Source: Bacteroidia bacterium (lineage in GTDB: Bacteria > Bacteroidota > Bacteroidia > Flavobacteriales_D > Crocinitomicaceae). From it: a DNA stretch of 58,615 bases. Where the stretch lies: positions 1 through 58,615 of the forward strand of contig JAUICI010000006.1 of assembly GCA_030427935.1 (NCBI GenBank), given 5' to 3'. Within the stretch, counting starts at the first letter, position 1. Every line of letters starts with the position of its first letter. Below, in pieces: positions 52,811-58,615 of the stretch. The position numbers were made by a program, and so were the translations under genes. Under the pieces are notes generated by a model. It was not told the origin of the DNA. It made no database searches and saw nothing but the letters and a program-made list of their open reading frames with translations.

Positions 52811-53165
52811 AAATCCAAGTTTTAGTGCGTTTTCTTCGGGTTTAACTTTTATACTTTTCTAACCCTTTTTGTTCGATGTTACTTTTTTGACGAATCCAAA
52901 ATTGAAAGGGTTGCCAAAATCTAGTAAAATGATGGGTTATTAATGTTTTTTTAACATAAATCCCTTTTTTTGTGAGCTTTATTGAGGGTTTCCTGAGATT
53001 TCATTTTTAAAATATGTTATGCAAGGCAGAACTAAATAGAGGCGTTTTTCCCAATGAAAAATTTTATGGTAAAATAGTATCAATATGGTCTTGAAACGAC
53101 TTTTCTTTTATGTAAATAACGTGTATATAACCATTAATTTATTTGAATATTTTTATATTGATGTC
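52811..53165. other. AT-rich intergenic region, 355 bases
   Basis: It separates the divergent adhesin gene and the DksA-like gene and must contain both promoters. I found no exact TTG-N-TAnnTTTG pair, no convincing hairpin and no gene. An in-frame extension of the DksA-like gene runs to ATG 53085 but reads like non-coding sequence. Confidence 0.5.
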
Positions 53166-53504
53166 ATGGAGAAAGCTGAAAAAAAGAAATTTCAAAGCCT
53201 CATTGAAAGCAAAATCGAGCAATTAAAAAAAGATATTGCGGATTTGAAAGAGCTCACAAAAGCAGTGGAACCAGATTGTGCAATCGGACGAGTTTCTAGA
53301 ATGGATGCGATTAACAATAAATCCATTAATGAAGCCGCTCTCCGTAAAAGAGAGGAAAAATTGAAAGGCCTACAATACGCACTTCAACACTTGTATGAAG
53401 CGGATTTTGGAACATGCTCTCGTTGTGGAAATGAGATTCAGAAAGAACGCATATTGCTAATGCCCGAAAGTCGTTTCTGCGTCCCTTGTGCCCGAAAAAC
53501 CTAA
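53166..53504 (+). CDS. DksA/TraR-type zinc-finger protein
   Basis: Starting at ATG 53166, the protein is 112 residues. An N-terminal coiled coil (about 1-70) with DCAIGRVSRMDAI near its tip is followed by a C4 zinc finger: CSRCGNEIQKERILLMPESRFCVPCAR, cited here by its pairs CSRC and CVPC, spaced as in DksA. DksA-type proteins enter the RNA-polymerase secondary channel and alter transcription, often with ppGpp. This is a short, TraR-like version. An upstream in-frame ATG at 53085 is rejected. A single gene. Confidence 0.88.
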   Translation: MEKAEKKKFQSLIESKIEQLKKDIADLKELTKAVEPDCAIGRVSRMDAINNKSINEAALRKREEKLKGLQYALQHLYEADFGTCSRCGNEIQKERILLMPESRFCVPCARKT

Positions 53505-53575
53505 AAATTCACCTTCTGCGGAAATTATTACCTTACTTCCTCGTTTTATTCCAATATTTGTAAAAAAAAGTAGAA

Positions 53576-54304
53576 GTGGATATATTAAAATTCATATTTC
53601 ACCTAGGAATCGTTTTTGCGATTTTCAGTTTTGTATGGTTCTTTTTGATGATTGGAATTAACCTTCTAATGGCAGGAAGAAGAACCAAATTCTTGAACTA
53701 CCTCTATAAATTAATCAAGTATATGTTCTTGTCTTCCGTTACAGCAAGATTCATCTGGGAGTTTTCAGGAGAAGATGTGGCTTCACAAAACGGATTTACC
53801 TATTTCACTATTGGTGGATTAATCTTATTGATGTACTGGCTAGGTAAATTGCAGAACAAAGAAAACATGGTGCAAATGCAGGCCATGATGAGCAAAATGA
53901 TGCCCGGAATGTCCGCACCTATTTATGATAGAACTCTAGAAATTGCCACAATTGGAGTTGGTATCGTCAACTTTGTTGTTTGTGTCTTTTATCCACAAAT
54001 TCTCAATAATGCCTTCATTACTTGGTTTTCAGAAACCATCCATGGGATTTATGAAGCGCCAATTATCGGTTGGATCTTTAAGATTATAGGTTTCTTCTTC
54101 TTATTGAATATCATATTTAAAGGTTTGGCTTCTGTAGGTAGAGCTCTTGGTTTGATTCCACCAGCGCCGGAGCGAAATGTCAACTTTAACTTCGATATGT
54201 TTCAGAATTTTCAAAACAAGAATCCTTGGGAAGAAAAGAAAGAGGAGGAGGATTTTGATGATTATGAAGAAATAGATGATGAAGATTCGGATAAGGAAAA
54301 ATAG
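53576..54304 (+). CDS. Four-helix membrane protein with acidic C-terminal tail
   Basis: A 242-residue protein starting at GTG 53576. Four membrane segments lie at about 5-32, 76-91, 121-140 and 161-187. Between the second and third helix is a Met-rich stretch (VQMQAMMSKMMPGMSA). The end (215-242) is strongly acidic (KKEEEDFDDYEEIDDEDSD) and would lie in the cytoplasm or bind a basic partner. I recognise no family. It may be co-transcribed with the DksA-like gene 71 bases upstream. Confidence 0.75.
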   Translation: MDILKFIFHLGIVFAIFSFVWFFLMIGINLLMAGRRTKFLNYLYKLIKYMFLSSVTARFIWEFSGEDVASQNGFTYFTIGGLILLMYWLGKLQNKENMVQMQAMMSKMMPGMSAPIYDRTLEIATIGVGIVNFVVCVFYPQILNNAFITWFSETIHGIYEAPIIGWIFKIIGFFFLLNIIFKGLASVGRALGLIPPAPERNVNFNFDMFQNFQNKNPWEEKKEEEDFDDYEEIDDEDSDKEK

Positions 54305-54361
54305 GAGTGATTTAAACGCAAAGTCGCAAAGTTTCCGCAGAGATCGCGGAGCAATGTAAGG

Positions 54362-55591
54362 TTAGTCTTCAACCTCGTAGATGAGATAATTCAGCTTGTT
54401 TTCGTCGAATACTTCATTGGCGATATCTTGGATGATTTCGGGAGTTAGGGCATCAATCGACTTGAAAATTTCTTCCAAAGAGTCAATTCTTTTGTTGAAT
54501 AAGACCGCCTTTCCGAGCCCAAGCATGTGGTTCAAATTGTTTTCTTCGGACAAGGTAATGTTTCCTTTCAGTTGAATTTTCGCTCTTTCCAATTGATGGG
54601 TGGTTAGTTTCTTATTCTTGAAATTCTTGAGTTCTTTTTCGATTAGTTTGATGGTTTTATGCATGTACTTTTTGTCCGTACCCGCATAGATATGGATCAT
54701 CCCAAGATCCGAATAAGGCGTATAGCTCGACTCAATATTGTAAGTGAATCCATACTTTTCTCGAATATTCAGGATCAAACGTGAATTCAGTGAGGGTCCG
54801 CCTAGCATATTATTCAGCAAAACCAAGCCTCTCTTTTTATCATGATTGATATTATAAGCTTGCGCACCAATCATGATATGACTCTGATAATTTGCTCGAT
54901 TGGTTTTCTTCACAAAATGTTCTCGAACAAAACTATCATCAAAGTTGGGTTTAGCCTTGGAACTGAATTTAGGAACAATGTACTTTTCACATTTTCGAAT
55001 CAGATCCTTCATTTTAAAATCACCAACAATAGAGATCACCATATTCTCTGGAATAAACCTGTTTTCCACAAAATGCAAAAGGTCTTCACGACCAATGCTC
55101 GTGACCGATTCCGCGGTTCCCAGAATATTTTTTCCTAGTGGGTGTCCTTCAAATAAAGTATCCTCAAATTCGTCAAAAATGTAATCTGAAGGCGAATCCA
55201 AATAAGAATTGATCTCATCAATCACAATATCCTTTTCCTTTTCGATTTCCTTTTCGGGGTAAACAGAATTAAAAGAAATATCATTCAACAATTCAAGCGA
55301 GCGATTGATATACTCTTTTGGAAAGGAGGCATAGACCACAATTTCTTCTTTGGTCGTGTAAGCATTCAATTCTCCACCCACAGAATCTACGCGATTCAGA
55401 ATATGAAAAGGCTTTCTTTTCTCCGTGCCTTTAAAAATCGAATGTTCCAAAAAATGAGCCAATCCGGCTTTATCTTCAGGGTCGAATCGGGTTCCTGCCA
55501 AAGACAGAATTCCCGCATGTGCAACCTGAGATTTCACTGGTTTGAAAACGAGGCGAATGCCATTGCTCAATGTATGTAATTCGTATTCCAT
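54362..55591 (-). CDS. M16-family zinc peptidase (processing-protease-like)
   Basis: A 409-residue single-chain member of the M16B group. The inverted zinc motif is HFLEHSIFKGT (about 46), H-x-x-E-H, with the third ligand Glu in KDIVIDEINSYLDSP near 120. The inactive C-terminal half (200-409) carries the substrate-contact R/Y region (GLNSRL-like 'GPSLNSRLILNIREKYGF', about 265). No signal peptide is seen, so it acts in the cytoplasm, degrading peptides. The gene is divergent from the AraC-type regulator and convergent with the membrane-protein gene, with a spacer of 57 bases between stops. Confidence 0.92.
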   Translation of the reverse strand: MEYELHTLSNGIRLVFKPVKSQVAHAGILSLAGTRFDPEDKAGLAHFLEHSIFKGTEKRKPFHILNRVDSVGGELNAYTTKEEIVVYASFPKEYINRSLELLNDISFNSVYPEKEIEKEKDIVIDEINSYLDSPSDYIFDEFEDTLFEGHPLGKNILGTAESVTSIGREDLLHFVENRFIPENMVISIVGDFKMKDLIRKCEKYIVPKFSSKAKPNFDDSFVREHFVKKTNRANYQSHIMIGAQAYNINHDKKRGLVLLNNMLGGPSLNSRLILNIREKYGFTYNIESSYTPYSDLGMIHIYAGTDKKYMHKTIKLIEKELKNFKNKKLTTHQLERAKIQLKGNITLSEENNLNHMLGLGKAVLFNKRIDSLEEIFKSIDALTPEIIQDIANEVFDENKLNYLIYEVED

Positions 55592-55693
55592 GAGAAGCCC
55601 GCAAAAGTAAGCAATCCTTCTATCTTTTCGAAAACAAGTTTTTAGGGTTTAACAATTCAAGAATTATAGCGAATTTAATTTCATCGGATTTGA

Positions 55694-57208
55694 ATGAATT
55701 TATTTATTTGTTTTCTGAAAATGCGATACGTTCCAATAGTTCTATATACAGTCATTTCTTTCTTTCAGGGAGAGGTAAAAGCTCAGGACAGTAAACTGTC
55801 TATAATAACCATTATTCAGGAATTTGAGTCCATCCCAGACCTAAATGCGCAAAATGATTTATTATCCTCGAAACTAGAAGAAAATAAGGATCCAAGAAAT
55901 CAATCAATCTTGAAACTTGCGCATGCTAAATGCATGATAGATCGTTCGTTTTTGAAAAGTTCATTTACATCACTTTATGATTTGAATATAGAAGAAATCC
56001 AGCAAGACCCCTATTTGGAGGCCTCCTATAATTTGGTAAAGGCAAGACTCGATTACAAACTAGGGAAGCTGGATAAAGCGATAGAAGAGAATAATAAAGC
56101 CTACCAACTATTTAGTGAAGATTCATATGTGGAGGAGGCTAATTTAGCGGCAATCAATCACGCTTTTTACATTACGCTTAAAGACCGAAAGAAAACCTTG
56201 GATTGGTTAAAAAAAGGAAGTAAAACAAAAGAAAATCGGCTCTTGTTTTATTCAAATTATGCCTTTTACTTTTTAGTAGATGATCAACTTGATTCGGCTA
56301 AATATTATATAAAAAAGGCTCAAAATGCATTCGAAACTCGCGAAAATTATCTTTATCTAGATGATTATCGAATACAAATTTTGATGGCAACAATCGCTGA
56401 AAAAAGAGGGGATCGAGCTACTGAAAATCAAAATCTACTTCAAGCACAGGAATTGTGTGAAAAATTCGGAATGCTCGAAAACCTTAGGGAAGTCCTTAAT
56501 GCTTTAAGTCATAATTTCGAAGAAGAACAAAAGGCCGAAAAAGCACTCGTTTATGCAAGAAAAGCAGATAGTGTTGGTCAGCTTTTACCTAATCAAATGC
56601 TTTCCGAAGAAATGATTCGATTGGATTTAGGTCGAAGAATGGAGGAAATTAAAGAGAAGAAAGACCTCGTTCAAGAAAGACTTCAAAATGAACAACAAAG
56701 GAATAAACTCATCCTCTTATCATCACTGGTATTTTTAATTGGATTCATAAGCGTTCTTTTCCTTTGGATTAAAAACAAGAGGAAAACGAAATCCCTGATT
56801 CAAAAGAATTTAGAATTAACCAAGTGCGAGAAACCCATCCATTCAAAAGTCAAAAAGAATGTGGACACTGTTTTAATTGAAAAATTGCAAAAGCTAGTCA
56901 TTGAAAAAGAGGAGTTTCAAAATCCGAATTTAACACTCGATAAGTTGGCTAAAAAATTAGGGACGAATAGAACCTATCTCTCCGAATCCATCAATGCTTA
57001 TTTCAATCAAAACTACAACCGCTGGATTAACGAAATAAGAATATCCAAAGCTCGAAACTTACTTGTTGATCCCTCTTACCAACATTACAGCATTGAAGGC
57101 GTTGCAAAAGAAGTGGGGTATTCCTCCATTTCGGTATTTAATTCATCTTTCAAGAAGATTACTGGAATCACACCCTCTCAACTTAGAAAAGGCGTTTTAT
57201 CTAATTGA
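55694..57208 (+). CDS. Membrane-anchored TPR-AraC regulator
   Basis: A 504-residue protein: signal/anchor at the start (ending EVKAQ), TPR-like helices (about 40-320), a membrane helix (about 338-358) and a C-terminal AraC double helix-turn-helix (about 400-500). The two HTHs show LTLDKLAKKLGTNRTYLSES and then IEGVAKEVGYSSISVFNSSF. The layout is typical of Bacteroidota one-component sensors: periplasmic or membrane TPR input, cytoplasmic DNA-binding output. The GH18 gene 119 bases downstream is a reasonable target, but this is not shown. An alternative start is ATG 55721 (MRYVPIVL). Confidence 0.85.
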   Translation: MNLFICFLKMRYVPIVLYTVISFFQGEVKAQDSKLSIITIIQEFESIPDLNAQNDLLSSKLEENKDPRNQSILKLAHAKCMIDRSFLKSSFTSLYDLNIEEIQQDPYLEASYNLVKARLDYKLGKLDKAIEENNKAYQLFSEDSYVEEANLAAINHAFYITLKDRKKTLDWLKKGSKTKENRLLFYSNYAFYFLVDDQLDSAKYYIKKAQNAFETRENYLYLDDYRIQILMATIAEKRGDRATENQNLLQAQELCEKFGMLENLREVLNALSHNFEEEQKAEKALVYARKADSVGQLLPNQMLSEEMIRLDLGRRMEEIKEKKDLVQERLQNEQQRNKLILLSSLVFLIGFISVLFLWIKNKRKTKSLIQKNLELTKCEKPIHSKVKKNVDTVLIEKLQKLVIEKEEFQNPNLTLDKLAKKLGTNRTYLSESINAYFNQNYNRWINEIRISKARNLLVDPSYQHYSIEGVAKEVGYSSISVFNSSFKKITGITPSQLRKGVLSN

Positions 57209-57327
57209 TTTTCTGTTACTTACAACTATAACATACTATGAAGAATTGATCAATTCGAAAAGCAAAAATTAGTTTTTGGGTGCTTTCTACTCTTATTTCG
57301 AACTCGAAAAATTTAAAATTTTGAGCT

Positions 57328-58615
57328 ATGAAAAGAGTCATTCTTATTTTTGTTTTATTCCTTAAACTTACCAGTTTTTCTCAACCTTGTAAAGAGGTGA
57401 TTGGCTACTACCCAAATTGGCAATGGTACGACCGAAATAAACTCGTTGACCCACAGAGTATCGATTACAGTAAATACTCGATTATTAACTATTCCTTTTT
57501 TGAACCCTTGGCGGACGGGAGTATACAGATATCCGATCCCTGGGCCGATAAAAATTTGCTATTGGGTCCTATAAACTGGGCAGTTGCTCCAGCTGGATAC
57601 GATACGGGCTATGATTTTGGTAATCCTGCGTATCATCATCCAGGAAATCAATTTAGCGATATCTGCCATCAGCATGGGGTTTTATTCCTTCCATCTATAG
57701 GTGGCTGGACCCTTTCAGATAATTTCCCTGCAATCGCCGCAGATCCGGTAAAAAGACAAAATTTTGCCCAACAATGTGTGCAACTTATTCAAGCATTTGG
57801 GTTTGATGGGATCGATTTAGACTGGGAATATCCAGGATTTGCAACACATTCTGGAACAGCTGCAGACAAAGTGAATTTTACTTTATTACTTCAGGAAATT
57901 CGTGCTGCCATCGACAATTATGGTACGAGCGTGAACAAGACCATGTATCTAACAATTGCAGTGAGTGGAGACCCCTCTAAAATGGATGATGTAGAATGGG
58001 GAAATGTAACAGGAATTGTCGACAAAATTAATCTGATGTCTTATGATTTCTTTGGCGCATTTGATCAATTTACAAACCACAACTCAGCTCTGTATGCACC
58101 CGCGCAAGGTAATTCTGACTTTAATTGTGACGCTGCAATTAACCGTTTGATCAACCAATACAATGTTGACCCGGCACAAATCAATTTAGGATTGGCTTTT
58201 TATGGGAGGTCTCAAATTTGCGCTGGATCACCTAATTTGCATATTCCTTCAACTGGAAATGCCGATTTAGTAACCTTCGGAGCAGATGAAGGAACTCCGC
58301 TTTACTATAATATTTTAGCGAATAGCAGTTCTTTTGATAGCCACTGGGATGATCAGGCCAAAGTCCCCTACATGCTCGGAAAAAATGGATTGAACACTTT
58401 TCTCTCTTATGACGACGAACGTTCGATTGGTTTAAAAGCCGAGTATATTATCGACAATAATCTAGGTGGGGCAATTATTTGGGAAATTACGGGTGATTAC
58501 ATAGAATCTGCTCCTGGTTCAGGGCAAATAGCTTCCACTCCTCTTGCGGATACATTAAACAATGTCCTTTGCAACTACACAGGAAATAATGCCTCCCAAA
58601 ATGAACAAATTTTGG
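57328..58615 (+). CDS. Secreted GH18 chitinase, C-terminus beyond the window
   Basis: The frame is open from ATG 57328 to the end of the window (429 codons, no stop). A signal peptide (ending LTSFSQ) is followed by the GH18 barrel: EVIGYYPNWQWYD at strand 1, SIGGWTLSDNF (about 112), and the catalytic FDGIDLDWEYPG (about 153-164; D-x-x-D-x-D-x-E). KINLMSYDFFG (about 230) and GLAFYGRS (about 287) are further strand motifs. GH18 enzymes cleave beta-1,4-linked N-acetylglucosamine polymers by substrate-assisted catalysis. The missing part probably includes carbohydrate-binding modules and a T9SS tail. The AraC-type regulator upstream may control it. Confidence 0.92.
   Translation, partial: MKRVILIFVLFLKLTSFSQPCKEVIGYYPNWQWYDRNKLVDPQSIDYSKYSIINYSFFEPLADGSIQISDPWADKNLLLGPINWAVAPAGYDTGYDFGNPAYHHPGNQFSDICHQHGVLFLPSIGGWTLSDNFPAIAADPVKRQNFAQQCVQLIQAFGFDGIDLDWEYPGFATHSGTAADKVNFTLLLQEIRAAIDNYGTSVNKTMYLTIAVSGDPSKMDDVEWGNVTGIVDKINLMSYDFFGAFDQFTNHNSALYAPAQGNSDFNCDAAINRLINQYNVDPAQINLGLAFYGRSQICAGSPNLHIPSTGNADLVTFGADEGTPLYYNILANSSSFDSHWDDQAKVPYMLGKNGLNTFLSYDDERSIGLKAEYIIDNNLGGAIIWEITGDYIESAPGSGQIASTPLADTLNNVLCNYTGNNASQNEQIL

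Noticed and set aside
53085-53165. N-terminal extension of the DksA-like protein
   Set aside because: The 27 extra residues are aromatic and AT-driven, have no counterpart in DksA/TraR proteins, and ATG 53166 gives a normal N-terminus.
57063-57272. A 69-residue open frame after the AraC-type gene
   Set aside because: It lies in another frame over the conserved second helix-turn-helix of the regulator and shows no own features.

Overview
The window reads as chromosomal DNA of a low-GC member of the Bacteroidota, most likely Flavobacteriales and possibly close to Crocinitomicaceae or Cryomorphaceae. This is inferred from three things. There are type IX secretion C-terminal signals (a type A tail on the esterase and on the 40454 protein, and a gliding-motility/CHU_C type B tail on the 1702-residue adhesin). 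There are periplasmic TonB-C-domain proteins. Several promoters fit the Bacteroidota pattern TTG-N17-23-TAnnTTTG. I see no rRNA, tRNA, CRISPR array or complete insertion sequence.

Layout. 1-2125: an AT-rich fragment with a HEPN-like gene abuts a 5'-truncated LolE/FtsX-type permease and its LolD-like ATPase; the junction cuts both genes. 2135-12359: ordinary chromosomal genes, namely a lipoprotein, a PepD-like dipeptidase, a T9SS-secreted esterase, a 2,4-dienoyl-CoA reductase-like SDR, a DEAD-box helicase, two periplasmic TonB-C proteins, a bestrophin-like channel, an OmpA-domain protein and a glutamine amidotransferase. 12440-14699 and 19574-23217: eight paralogous lipoproteins that share one basic motif directly after the lipid cysteine and differ in linker and membrane domain. 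Monomeric isocitrate dehydrogenase, small membrane proteins and a crotonase lie between the two groups. 23244-26617: a PaaI-type thioesterase, a DUF2461-like protein and a YHYH-domain lipoprotein. 26787-31942: a TetR-ABC-HlyD-TolC operon with a candidate operator inside its promoter. 32130-35183: an MFS transporter, a duplicated non-coding block and an AlkB-type hydroxylase. 35396-40082: a defence-like island with a C5-methyltransferase, Vsr and an MvaI/BcnI-type endonuclease, then a ParA-like ATPase translationally coupled to a HEPN protein. 40406-52810: a T9SS cargo protein framed by a repeated hairpin element, a TPR-SpoIIE phosphatase with a secreted WD40-caspase, and a giant adhesin. 53166-58615: a DksA/TraR zinc-finger protein, a membrane protein, an M16 peptidase, a membrane-anchored AraC regulator and a GH18 chitinase cut by the window end.

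How the genes work together. The efflux operon looks self-controlled through its TetR. The endonuclease, methyltransferase and Vsr form a complete type II system with mismatch repair. The ParA-HEPN pair beside it is the best candidate for an uncharacterised defence or toxin module. The lipoprotein family is the clearest undescribed feature: a constant N-terminal module on changing C-terminal membrane domains, expanded partly by duplication of a two-gene unit.
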